A stretch of 64,000 bases of DNA from Bradyrhizobium erythrophlei (GTDB lineage: Bacteria; Pseudomonadota; Alphaproteobacteria; Rhizobiales; Xanthobacteraceae), in NCBI GenBank assembly GCA_900129675.1, contig FSRD01000001.1, positions 8,049,501 through 8,113,500 on the forward strand, written 5' to 3'. The notes under the pieces are model-generated. The model was given only the letters and a program-made list of their open reading frames with translations. It searched no databases and was not told where the DNA came from. A program made the position numbers and the translations under genes. Of this stretch, positions 55,635-64,000 are shown in pieces (the first letter of the stretch is position 1; each line of letters opens with the position of its first letter).

Positions 55635-55967
55635 TTAGTTATTCCTTTTTTTTGCGATCTGTTGACCCTGAAGACATGTTAATAACTCAACGTAGCTGGG
55701 TGGTATGCCACTAATATCAGTTTCATCCTTGGAGCAAAGAGCCCTGTCAGACGGTGCAAACTGCGACCACTGCGTTTGCAGCTGACCCAGCGCCGCTTGC
55801 TCGTCCTTGATGCAAGATTTTGTAGTTTCATCCAGTCCAACGTTGAGGTTGGATGTACTCGTGTCGTCTACCCGGCAGCCTCGCTGAATGTTATATTTGG
55901 GCACACCGTCGGCAACCGTTACCAACAATTGAGAAGCGAGAACGAACGCTGAAAATCCGATCAACAT
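55635..55967 (-). CDS. exported Cys-containing hypothetical
   Basis: 110 residues from the ATG at 55967, with GGAGG upstream. A signal peptide (MLIGFSAFVLASQLLVTVAD) is followed by a mature part with four Cys (QRGCRVDD, KSCIKDEQAALGQLQTQWSQ, RALCSKDETD, LLTCLQGQ) likely to form two disulfides in a helical hairpin. It resembles small exported Bradyrhizobium proteins of unknown role. Intact. Confidence 0.65.
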   Translation of the reverse strand: MLIGFSAFVLASQLLVTVADGVPKYNIQRGCRVDDTSTSNLNVGLDETTKSCIKDEQAALGQLQTQWSQFAPSDRALCSKDETDISGIPPSYVELLTCLQGQQIAKKRNN

Positions 55968-56059
55968 CTTGTCCTCCAAGCGCTAAGTAGTAGGGGGCGC
56001 GAAACGGAACCAGATCGATCCAGTTCTATTCAAGGCGCCCCCCGCTGTCATGATAGTAT

Positions 56060-57726
56060 CTAGCCGCCCCCCATTCCGACGGTCTTCGGTACCTTAATCG
56101 GATCGTAGGGTAATGGGTTTTTCGGGTTCTGCAGATTCGGGATCATGTCAGTCGAGGCGCCGCCAGGGAAGCGCTCGATGTTTGGATACTTGATGATCGA
56201 CATGTTGAACTCGCCGAGCGGAATATCAATCAGCGAAAGGGCCCAGCCATTGTCCATGCCGGAGTAGCGACCCGGCGACGAGGTCGGGTTGCGGGTCGCG
56301 ACCGCACCGTTGAACATCATGTCGTATTTCTCGTAGGGGTCCATGGTCAGGTTATAAACCGAAGGGACGGCGCCCATGCTCAACGTCGCACCCATCCAGG
56401 TATCTTTCGAAGAATACAGTGCCTTCCACGCCATCTTTATGTCGGGCGCCTCCGGGTCCAGAGCGATGTCAGCACGAACGCCCGAGAAGTTCTCGCCGTC
56501 GATATAGATCCACCCGTCGCGCGCCGAGTGATTGGCTTTGCCCGTGACGTAGGCGCTGTTGTCGATGCCGTCGAAGTAGATCGGCTTGCCGTTGTTGTCC
56601 AAAGTCTCGCCCTTGGTCGGCGACTTGAGACCAACCATCGCGGCGGTCGTCGGCCACACGTCCATGTGCGACATCATCTCGTGGAGGACCAGTCCTGCCG
56701 GAATTTTGCCCGGCGCCCACATGATGCCGGGAACGCGCCAGCCGGCCTCGAACGGTGAACCCTTTTCGCCGCGGAACGGATGGGTCCCGGCGTCGGGCCA
56801 CGCGTCCTGCCAAGCCCCGTTGTCGGCTGTGATGATGACGATCGTATCGGGCGCTTCGGCGCGGATGACGTCCATGATCCGGCCGATGTTGTAGTCGAGC
56901 TCCAGCATCGAACCGAGTAGTTGCCAAGGTGCGACTTGCCAGCGAACATCTTGTTCGGGCTGGTTGGCTGGTGCATCTTCATGAAGTTGACGTCCATGAA
57001 GAACGGCTTGCTGTCCTTTGCGTGCTTCTTGATATATTCGATCGCCGAATCCGTCTGCCGCATATCGAAATCGGCGAGATTTTCCAGCGTAATCACCGCA
57101 CCGTTATTTCCCTTCACTGCCGGCTTGCCCGCCGTGCCTTCCCATTCGTAGAGGTTCACGACGCTCTGGTACATCTTCCAGTATTCGGCGTTACCCTTCG
57201 GGAACCACGGGTGAGCGTCGTGGGCCGTGTCGCTGTAGCCGTAGACGCCAGGATAGTAGGCGGCGAACTCCTTCATCTCGTCGAAGCCGTGATTGATCGG
57301 GTAGAACTTTTCCACGTCGCCGAGATGCCACTTGCCGGAGTAGTAAGTGGAATAGCCGTTCTTCTGGTAGAACTCCGCGATGGTGGGCGTTTCCGGCTTC
57401 AGGCCGTTCGGGTCCCCGGGAACGACAACGACCGAAAGCGCAGAGCGGATCGGAATGCGCCCGGTTATGAACGAAGCGCGGCCCGCGGTGCAGCTGGCCT
57501 GGCCATACCAATTGGTGAACATCGCTCCTTCCTTGGCGACGCGATCGATGTTCGGCGTCGGGTGCCCGAGAGCCGCCCCACCGAGGTAGACACCGAAGTC
57601 GGCCCATCCCGTGTCGTCGGTCATTAGCATGACGACGTTGGCCTTCTTCTGCGCAGCTGCGGGCGAGATTGCCACCGTCGCCGCTGCCAACAGACCGAAC
57701 CACATACTTCTTGTATGAAACGTCAT
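56060..57726 (-). pseudogene. arylsulfatase 2, frameshifted in the middle
   Basis: The ATG at 57726 has GGAGG seven bases upstream. A signal peptide (MWFGLLAAATVAISPAAAQK) is followed by a sulfatase: NVVMLMTDDTGWADFGVYLG, and SCTAGRASFITGR with the C-x-A-x-R formylglycine signature. After KMFAGKSHLGNYS the frame breaks near 56905; the other frame resumes MLELDYNIGRIMDVIRAEAP, then TIVIITADNGAWQDAWPDAG, and ends at 56060. Together they make about 555 residues, a normal length. One indel is the only fault seen, so this is a recent lesion or a sequence error. It is a different subfamily from the first sulfatase. Confidence 0.8.
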
Positions 57727-58092
57727 TCGTGTCCTCCAATGCTAGTGGGAGCTCACCTCTATAAAATCCTGCTGATGCTTGCCTTCGCGCTGAAGTGTAT
57801 GGGTCGACCGATTACTACCAATCACCTTGGTACGCTAGTCCTCCGCTCTGTTCCGGAAAAGAGCAAAATAGCGCCACGGTTTTTAAAGTGTCGAAGATAA
57901 AACTGTCACAACCCTGCAGTCAGGTTCATAAGCACGCCAATGCGCCGCACGGGCTGTGCCAGGCCGCCGCGCCGCCGATAGGTGCAAAAATACCTGCGTC
58001 GCTTCATGCTCGGCGGACAGTGTTTTTGTCCCAATTCGACATCTGGAAGACGTTGGGGGCGGTCCCGTGAAGTGTTCGCCGAAGTCCGTTTA
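57727..58092. other. upstream region of sulfatase 2
   Basis: No gene seen. It ends at the 5' boundary of a group II intron piece. Confidence 0.4.
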
Positions 58093-58440
58093 GGGTGTGC
58101 GCCGTGAAAAGGCGGCGCTTTCCAGTGGGTGCAAGCCCCACCCGGCAACCGCTCCAGCCGGAAGCAATCGGAGCAGTCATGGAGGTAACGAAGTGGCTGA
58201 AGCCTTCGATTAGCGTGTCACGAATTGGTGACAGCGCGAGTGTGCAGGCCGTAACGCGAGTGAACGCCGAGCAAGCCTCGAAAAGGACAATGCGCAGGCC
58301 GACCCGACGACCCTTTCGGGGAAGGCTGATACGACTGGGTGAAGTGAGCGAAGCAGTACGCCCAGACGCTGCGCCGGGGTAGTGGCGACAGCATGTACAC
58401 AAGGAAAGCGTACGAAAGGGCCGGCAGCGGACGTTTGATG
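58093..58440 (+). mobile_element. group II intron 5' part, truncated
   Basis: It starts GGGTGTGCGCCGTGAAAAGG. The GTGCG near 58097 is the usual group II 5' splice sequence. The following GC-rich complementary runs (GCGCC/GGCGC, GTGGGTGCAAGCCCCACCCG) fit domain I. The first 85 bases are identical to 63916-64000. It stops without domains II-VI near 58440, where the DUF3237 gene begins on the other strand. Confidence 0.7.
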
Positions 58441-58446
58441 CATCGA

Positions 58447-58902
58447 CTACAACACCTGAAAAACATCTAGCGTTCGTGCATTCGCAGAAAGCGAGCCGCT
58501 GGCGATCGAGCAGATGCGGTTCATCCAACTGTACTTTTCTGAACTCGTCTCGAAGTAAGGTGTGGTGCGGAAATAGTAGGCCCCCGGGTCGACAATCGCG
58601 CCTTGATAAAGGCGATCCATGACCTCTTTCGGACCATGGCGAAGTCCCTTCCAGGCCGCGTAGATTTGATGGTTGTCGTTTGTTTCGAGGATCAACCGCG
58701 CGTCCACCTCCATCACGTCGTCGCGGCGGATCAGCGACCACCCCCCGCCGCCTGGCAACACCTTGCCCTTAAGCTTCGGCCCGTCGAAGCTGCCGCCATC
58801 AAAATGAAACATGCGTCGGCGGCCGTAGGGAGTATCGCCGAGACTGGATACTTGAATTTCGAGAGCGAGCGTGAACAGAAACCTGGTGTTGATCTCCGGC
58901 AT
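58447..58902 (-). CDS. DUF3237 family protein
   Basis: 151 residues from the ATG at 58902 (GGAGG five bases before). MPEINTRFLFTLALEIQVSS, GDTPYGRRRMFHFDGGSFDG, KLKGKVLPGGGGWSLIRRDD, and YYFRTTPYFETSSEKYSWMN are DUF3237 hallmarks of a small beta-barrel. The C-terminus DVFQVL is complete although an intron fragment lies directly behind it. Family members often accompany catabolic genes; here it stands alone. Cytosolic; function unknown. Confidence 0.8.
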   Translation of the reverse strand: MPEINTRFLFTLALEIQVSSLGDTPYGRRRMFHFDGGSFDGPKLKGKVLPGGGGWSLIRRDDVMEVDARLILETNDNHQIYAAWKGLRHGPKEVMDRLYQGAIVDPGAYYFRTTPYFETSSEKYSWMNRICSIASGSLSANARTLDVFQVL

Positions 58903-59260
58903 AGAGGCCTCCCGATGACTGGCATCCGCCATGTGCTGCGAAATGTACTTTAAGCCTTTCGGTTTAACTCGCCTACGCCTATGCTTCTCGAGCGCATGCT
59001 CCTTCGTTGCTCTGGCTTTTCCGGGACAAATTTGGAAGGAGCGCCATGACCGTTTTGGGTCAAAAGGGCCGGTCGGATAGACGGCCAGCCGCTTCCGGAC
59101 TACCCCGACAAGCCGACTATTTCAGAACCCGCCCGGACTTCGCATTAGGGCCAGAACGCGACATCACCAGAACAGCGGACTTCGGCCACCAAGGACGAAG
59201 GAGCCACCGGGGGTAGTGTAGCCGGTATCGCGCCGAATGCTCGAGTGCTCTGCCGCGACA
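58903..59260. other. spacer with a distant repeat copy
   Basis: Between about 59035 and 59190 phrases such as GACCGTTTTGGGTCAAAAGG and AACAGCGGACTTCGGCCA recall the dispersed repeat, but the order is less regular. No gene seen. Confidence 0.4.
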
Positions 59261-61171
59261 TCACGATGTAAGCGGAGCCCGTGTCAGGTTCATGGAATAG
59301 AACAGAAGCTCCGCTTCAAGCGCCTGGCGAAGATGTGCCGACTGACGAAATCCGTGCTTCTCGTCCTGGAATATAAGCAGACAGGTCGGGATATTTCGGC
59401 GTTGAAGCGCCGAATACATCCTTTGAGCCTGATTGATCGGCACGACCTGATCGTCCTTACCGTGGAGGAATATCACTGGAGCGGACAGCCTATCGGTGAA
59501 ATTGATCGGCGAACGGTCGTAGTAAAGTGCGCTGTTCGGCCTAAACGGCTCGATAAGCCAGTCGGTGTAATGCAGCTCGAATTTATGAGTCTCGGTGGCG
59601 AGTGCGATCAGATCACTGATTCCGTAGTAGCTCGCACCGACGGCAAATTCGGCATGAAAAGTGAGCCCGCACAACGTCGTATAGCCGCCAGCGCTGCCGC
59701 CCGTGACCGCCAACCTTCCGCCGTCGACATCGCCACGAGCGGCAAGGAATTTCGCGCCCGAAATGCAATCCACGACGTCAATAACACCCCACTGACCGTA
59801 AAGCTTTTCCCGGTATTTCCTTCCATACCCGGTGCTTCCGCGATAATTCACGTCAAGAACACCGAATCCCCGACTGGTCCAGAATTGTACCGAAAAATTG
59901 AGCGCCGAATCGGTCGCGGTGGTCGGCCCGCCATGGCTCTTCACGAGCAAGGGAGGTCTTTCCGAAGCTGGCGCCCGCCAGTCCGTATTGTACGGACGAT
60001 AATAAAAGGCGTGGGCGATGTCGCCGTTGCTAGTCGGAAATTCGATCGGTTGCGGCGTCGAAAAGTAGTTTTGGAATTTTTGCAAGCTGTCTGATGGAAC
60101 CAAAAGCTTGATCGGCGAAACCGCTCCCGTGTTCACATCGACGGTCGCGATTGCCGGCGGCGAGGTCATTGTGGCACAACGCAGCACTATGGTTGTTGCC
60201 GACGCATGCACACCCGACAAGGAGGAAAATTCCATCGGATAGTCGTGAGCGATCAATGTCGGTATTTCTAACCAGCCCAGGCGCCATGTACCGTTTTGGA
60301 CAAACGAGTAGATCAGAATGTCTGGTGACATAAACGCGTAGGTTGAAAGACCGAGTTGCCACTGAGGGACACCGAATTCCGCGTCTCGAGCTAGGACCCG
60401 CTCCACGCCGGAGGCGTTCCAACGGTATAGGTTCCAGAAATCCGTGCGGTCGGAAATGAAGTAAAGCCTCCCGTCTGGCGACCATTGGGGTTGAAATAAC
60501 GATTCGGAACCGCCTTGGACGATCTGTTTGTCTGTCAGCGTGCCCGCCTGATCGAGACCTGCTACATTCAGATAAGTGGAAGTCCACGGCATGTTTGGAT
60601 GTTGCCAGCTCAGCCACGCAAGTCTTGACCCATCCACGTTGAGCGTCGGCGACGAGTAGAAGTCACATCCGCTATCGAGCGTTGCTTCGCGGCCCGTAGC
60701 GATGTCGATGGCGACCAGCGTATGGATCGCTTTGATGACGTCGCCGTTCGGATGCTCCTCCCTTATTGCGATCAGTCGATTTCGTGCGGCGTCGACGCAA
60801 ATATCTGCAAACAAGCTTTTCGCACTAGACGTGATTTTCGTCGGCGCGCCGCCCGCGACCTGTTGGTAGATTTGATTGTCGCCGAAATTGACGAAATACA
60901 CGACGTTGTTGCTGACGGCATAGGCGCCCCCACCGTAACTATAGACCTGCGATCTCACGTTGAAGGGGGACGGCGTAATGTCTCTGATCGTGCCGTCGGC
61001 GGCTCTGGCCACCACGACGTTGCGGCCCTTCTCGAGGGGTCTCCCCTCGATCCAGTAGATATTGTCGCCGTCAATCCGCGGCTCCGAGAGTGACCCGGTT
61101 TCGGCCACGGCCGCGTCGGCTGTGATGGGGGAGATCCATGATCCGAAATTCCCGGTCTGCTGACTCACCAT
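59261..61171 (-). CDS. S9 prolyl-oligopeptidase-family peptidase
   Basis: 636 residues, no signal peptide, so cytosolic. An N-terminal beta-propeller (about 30-380; repeated words such as FNVRSQVYSYGGGAYAVSNN and FQPQWSPDGRLYFISDRTDF) narrows access to the alpha/beta-hydrolase domain. The catalytic triad is visible: Ser in LAVTGGSAGGYTTLCGL, Asp in FLHGKDDQVVPINQA and His in IFQDEKHGFRQSAHL. This is the acylaminoacyl/dipeptidyl-peptidase type that trims short peptides. GGAGA precedes the ATG at 61171. Intact and alone in its direction. Confidence 0.9.
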   Translation of the reverse strand: MVSQQTGNFGSWISPITADAAVAETGSLSEPRIDGDNIYWIEGRPLEKGRNVVVARAADGTIRDITPSPFNVRSQVYSYGGGAYAVSNNVVYFVNFGDNQIYQQVAGGAPTKITSSAKSLFADICVDAARNRLIAIREEHPNGDVIKAIHTLVAIDIATGREATLDSGCDFYSSPTLNVDGSRLAWLSWQHPNMPWTSTYLNVAGLDQAGTLTDKQIVQGGSESLFQPQWSPDGRLYFISDRTDFWNLYRWNASGVERVLARDAEFGVPQWQLGLSTYAFMSPDILIYSFVQNGTWRLGWLEIPTLIAHDYPMEFSSLSGVHASATTIVLRCATMTSPPAIATVDVNTGAVSPIKLLVPSDSLQKFQNYFSTPQPIEFPTSNGDIAHAFYYRPYNTDWRAPASERPPLLVKSHGGPTTATDSALNFSVQFWTSRGFGVLDVNYRGSTGYGRKYREKLYGQWGVIDVVDCISGAKFLAARGDVDGGRLAVTGGSAGGYTTLCGLTFHAEFAVGASYYGISDLIALATETHKFELHYTDWLIEPFRPNSALYYDRSPINFTDRLSAPVIFLHGKDDQVVPINQAQRMYSALQRRNIPTCLLIFQDEKHGFRQSAHLRQALEAELLFYSMNLTRAPLTS

Positions 61172-61776
61172 GAATCTTCTCCGTCGCAGTTGGGTTCAAG
61201 AACACCCGAATACTCGCGCGCCCTAGGCCGCAAGACGGGCTGAATGACGACCGATTACATAGGCCGTGATCGGCGCCGTTCGACCTTTCAAGTCGAGTTG
61301 GCGCGTCTGCAGCCCCGCGGGATTGCAGCCTGCAGCGGCCAACGCGGCTGATCAGCGCCTCTGCTGGCGCCGCCATGCTGGAGAGGCGAGAAGCGACAGT
61401 GACGTTGCCCCGAGCGGCCGCACGTCATGCTATCCCGCCCTCAGCGCGAGCCACAAACCTGCAATATCAAACGCTCTTGCCCCTTCGCTCCCACCACGGA
61501 CGCCGAGTTGCCCACCCCCGGACCAATCCTCGAAGTACGGAATGAGTGCATGAGTGAACACGCCGTCCTAACGCGCCGACCAACGCTGCCATAGGATATT
61601 CGCTTTTGGTGGCAAAAGGCACCGGACGCGCTGTTTTTAACTTAACTACTGTCAATGTCGGCTGCCAAGACGAAGCGGTAGTTACGCAAGTGGCAGATGT
61701 CGCTTATGGGTCCAGACTGTGTAAAAACGCGGATGTTGAGGTTTGAGGCGCAGCCGGCTGGCTCATGAAGCCGAGC
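61172..61776. other. no gene seen
   Basis: Long frames on both strands are Arg/Pro-rich and lack family resemblance. It should include the peptidase promoter on its left side. Confidence 0.4.
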
Positions 61777-62424
61777 CTATGCTCGGATCGCTTCTATTAG
61801 TCCGCCAACGCCGAGAATGCTCATGACCCGTTTCATGTTGTAGGCCAGGACGTGTTGCGCCATTTCGGTACCGACGTGCTTGAGCGTTTTCATCTGGAAG
61901 TGCGTCGATCCCATCGACGACTTTATCGTACCGAATGGATGCTCGACGGTCTGGCGGCGAAGGCGCATTTTCGCCGGGTTTCGATCGAGCCTCGCTTGCA
62001 CGGCCTCAAGGACGGCTTCGTGCTCCCAACGTGAGATCCGTCGTTCTTTGCCTGTCGTGCACTGGCCCTTCAGCGCGCAGCCTTGGCACGCGTTGGTCCA
62101 ATAGCGGCGCAGTGTCTTGCCATCCTCTTCGTTGGTGTAGTGATAGACTAGCTGCTCACCGGCGGGACAAAGATAAACGTCGTCCGCCGCGACGTAGACG
62201 AAGTCCTGCTTGCCGAAGCGCCCTTTGACGTTGAGGCCCGACGTTATCGGCTTCGGCAGATAGACAGTGACGCCGGCTTGCTCACAGGCAACAATTTCCT
62301 CGCCGCTATAGTACCCACGATCGGCTACAGCCTCGATGGCCTCGGAACCAATCGCTGCGCGTGCCTGCTCGGACATGCGGGATAGCTGGCTCCGGTCAGA
62401 CCCAACGTTGGTCACCTCATGGGT
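61777..62424 (-). pseudogene. IS1182-family transposase, N-terminally truncated
   Basis: Only the C-terminal 215 residues remain: THEVTNVGSDRSQLSRMSEQ, AIEAVADRGYYSGEEIVACE, GRFGKQDFVYVAADDVYLCP, CQGCALKGQCTTGKERRISR and VEHPFGTIKSSMGSTHFQMK followed by the usual ending. The first catalytic Asp region is missing. The cut lies exactly where a dispersed repeat begins (62428). Confidence 0.8.
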
Positions 62425-62427
62425 AGG

Positions 62428-62520
62428 AGCATATGTTTTCCGCTCTGCCCCCAACAACGGACATAGAGCGACGACGGCGACATGTCCGAGTTGTGCCAAC
62501 AGCGGACTCTCTTCCCGTGT
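62428..62520 (+). repeat. dispersed repeat, CATATGTTTTCCGC subtype
   Basis: GAGCATATGTTTTCCGCTCT then GCCCCCAACAACGGACATAG, AGCGACGACGGCGACATGTC and CGAGTTGTGCCAACAGCGGA. Near-identical to copies at 2396 and 54195. Its left edge coincides with the break in the IS1182 transposase. Confidence 0.8.
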
Positions 62521-62550
62521 CTCAATGGGTTGGAGCACCCCTCGGCGCCG

Positions 62551-63819
62551 TCAGCTTTGTTGCTTTGCAACCTCCAAGGCGCCGTTCGCAAACGCGCTGG
62601 CATAGCGAGCTAGTGCCGCAACATCGAGCGCCTCCGGCCAGCGGTCGGTTACGTTGTGATAGAGGTCACTGCCACACACGAGCGTCACGAACCGCCCGCC
62701 ACCTTGCTGGACGGCACGGGCTTCTCCGCGAGCCGCGGAGCCGTGCCGCTCTTTCGCGTTCACAGTCAGCCCCTCCTTCTCCATTGCTAGGACGGCCCAC
62801 TGTTCGAGCTCGTCGTCGGATGCGTGGATAAGATTCGGCTGTCCCGGTGCACCAATGTCAGAGCCAAAGAAAATCCACATGTGCGCGCGCTTCACAAGGT
62901 CTCCTCGGCGTTTGAGATACGCATCAATGCCTAGAAATCCGAGCTCGTGACCGCTCAGGGCAACGAAGAACGAGTCGCGCGCCGGCCTGCCAGTCGCTAG
63001 GACTCGAATCGCTTCCAGCCAACACGCAAGACGGCTCCCCTGCTCGCTCGCGCATTGCCACCAGCCACTGCGCGGTGCCATGAGGACGAGCGGTGCCAGC
63101 GCCGGGTTGCTGCCTGCGATTTTGACCGCGACGTTGAAGGCTTGCGTGGCCGTCCGGCTTACATGAGCAACGAGCGTCGCCTCGGCGCGCTGCTGGGCCT
63201 GCTCCTTCAGCCACTCGCTTTCGATGCTCGAGACTTGCACGGTGGGCGGGCCGATTGGCTTCGAGAACGATCCGGCGTTGAGCAAGAAGAGTCCGGGTCG
63301 GCTGCCGCGGGTGAGCAGGACGACCGCCTTGTGGCGGCTCCGCCGCGCTTCCGCGAGCGCGGCTTGCCCTTTGAGAGGATCCATGAGCGTAACCGGCACG
63401 GTTTCTGCCAACCCGATCTCAGCATCGCTACCGAGAGGTCCGAGCCCACCGCGCACTCCTTCCCCGTCGGTGAAGGTAGCGTCGAATAACGGCACTCCGT
63501 CGATGCGCCGATCCGCGATGCGCAAGTAACACGATTGCGGATCAACGCGGTTGAGCGCGAAGGGTTCGAGCTCAGGCTCGGCGCCCAATTGCTGTACCTG
63601 TCTCGCCAGCCATTCTGCTGATGCATTATCAACCGGCGTCCCCGTACGGTGATTTCCTTGGGCATCGAAAGCCGCGATTACGTCTGCGATCCGCTGCTCA
63701 AGCGCGTCCGACGATGGCGTCCGATCTCCTGCAAACAGCAGGTTCGGACCGCCGGTCGCGGCCGCGAGCGTCGCCACGGCTGTGCGGCCACCGACAGCCA
63801 AGAATGCTCTGCGATGCAC
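62551..63819 (-). CDS. M28-like exported peptidase with altered metal site
   Basis: 422 residues with a twin-arginine-like leader (MHRRAFLAVGGRTAVATLAA). The layout is that of M28 aminopeptidases: an N-terminal part (HRTGTPVDNASAEWLARQVQ), a PA-type insert (about 120-230), then the core. However, the segment where M28 enzymes have H-x-D reads LMAPRSGWWQCASEQGSRLA, and the D-G-E-E block reads ALSGHELGFLGI. The final His block (SDLYHNVTDRWPEALD) is kept. Several zinc ligands therefore appear replaced, so it may not be an active peptidase. It is intact as a frame. The end of a group II intron 5' part lies 97 bp upstream. Confidence 0.65.
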   Translation of the reverse strand: MHRRAFLAVGGRTAVATLAAATGGPNLLFAGDRTPSSDALEQRIADVIAAFDAQGNHRTGTPVDNASAEWLARQVQQLGAEPELEPFALNRVDPQSCYLRIADRRIDGVPLFDATFTDGEGVRGGLGPLGSDAEIGLAETVPVTLMDPLKGQAALAEARRSRHKAVVLLTRGSRPGLFLLNAGSFSKPIGPPTVQVSSIESEWLKEQAQQRAEATLVAHVSRTATQAFNVAVKIAGSNPALAPLVLMAPRSGWWQCASEQGSRLACWLEAIRVLATGRPARDSFFVALSGHELGFLGIDAYLKRRGDLVKRAHMWIFFGSDIGAPGQPNLIHASDDELEQWAVLAMEKEGLTVNAKERHGSAARGEARAVQQGGGRFVTLVCGSDLYHNVTDRWPEALDVAALARYASAFANGALEVAKQQS

Positions 63820-63915
63820 TTGGCGCTCCCAGATTCCAAATCGATGATTTCCAGGCGACCTAAGTAATGTGCATCACAATGCGCTTTTTTCGAATCTCGG
63901 TCAAATGTCCGATAA

Positions 63916-64000
63916 GGGTGTGCGCCGTGAAAAGGCGGCGCTTTCCAGTGGGTGCAAGCCCCACCCGGCAACCGCTCCAGCCGGAAGCAATCGGAGCAGT
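63916..64000 (+). mobile_element. group II intron 5' end, running off the window
   Basis: GGGTGTGCGCCGTGAAAAGG and all following bases to the window end are identical to 58093-58177. A complete intron with its reverse transcriptase may lie beyond the right edge. Confidence 0.7.

Noticed and set aside
56929..57627. Plus-strand frame of 232 codons over the second sulfatase
   Set aside because: Shadow of the minus-strand sulfatase, which has the formylglycine signature.

Overview
The window looks like accessory DNA from a Bradyrhizobium-type alphaproteobacterium (Nitrobacteraceae). The inference rests on high G+C, many small rhizobial-type hypothetical proteins, an alphaproteobacterial gltB, fdxA and nuoB, twin-arginine-like leaders, and a dispersed short intergenic repeat that recurs through the window. 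I had no database, so the genus is an inference from remembered family resemblance. The dominant theme is decay: at least ten genes carry one clean frame break, several are cut off at insertion-sequence or repeat edges, and mobile DNA is everywhere.

Layout. 0-2.5 kb: 3' end of a group II intron (minus strand), an IS110-type element and a dispersed repeat. 2.6-10.6 kb: an MFS carboxylate-type transporter, an mgtE remnant, a run of small zinc-ribbon and hypothetical genes on the minus strand, an NYN-domain protein and an OsmC remnant. 11-14.4 kb: a PQQ alcohol dehydrogenase carrying the Asp-x-Asp lanthanide signature, a small exported protein and a Rieske protein in a row, followed by a ruined second PQQ dehydrogenase. 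14.5-18.8 kb: an XRE regulator, an ArdC/ImmA-like metallopeptidase cut by an integrase-core IS, a broken ISNCY-like transposase with its companion gene, and the 3' half of a tRNA-Arg(UCU), which resembles an integration scar. 19-27.6 kb: small hypotheticals, an IS200/IS605-like element with a disrupted transposase, a frameshifted nfeD, phhB, fdxA, a frameshifted MarR gene and an rpoH stub.

27.7-33.3 kb holds the two best conserved housekeeping genes, gltB and a solitary nuoB. 33.4-38.3 kb contains phage-like debris, an IS701-type element with an A8 frameshift site and a second copy of the integrase-core IS. 39.4-44 kb is an A/T-richer block with a dGTPase, a DPPW methyltransferase-like protein and a metallophosphoesterase carrying an unusual N-terminal domain. 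I regard this as the best candidate for an undescribed system, probably anti-phage. 44-50 kb has a glycine-rich repeat protein, a trypsin/retropepsin fusion, a haloperoxidase remnant and small membrane proteins. 50.5-58 kb has two sulfatases (one frameshifted), an AraC-type regulator, a response-regulator stub and an ABC substrate-binding protein broken by a 22-bp tandem duplication. 58-64 kb has two identical group II intron 5' ends, a DUF3237 protein, an S9 peptidase, an IS1182 remnant and an M28-like protein with altered metal ligands.

Likely cooperation: the 11-13.9 kb trio as a periplasmic alcohol-oxidation module, the 41.4-44 kb pair as one translationally coupled unit, and each sulfatase as a lone exported hydrolase. 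Elsewhere the genes appear to be independent cargo.
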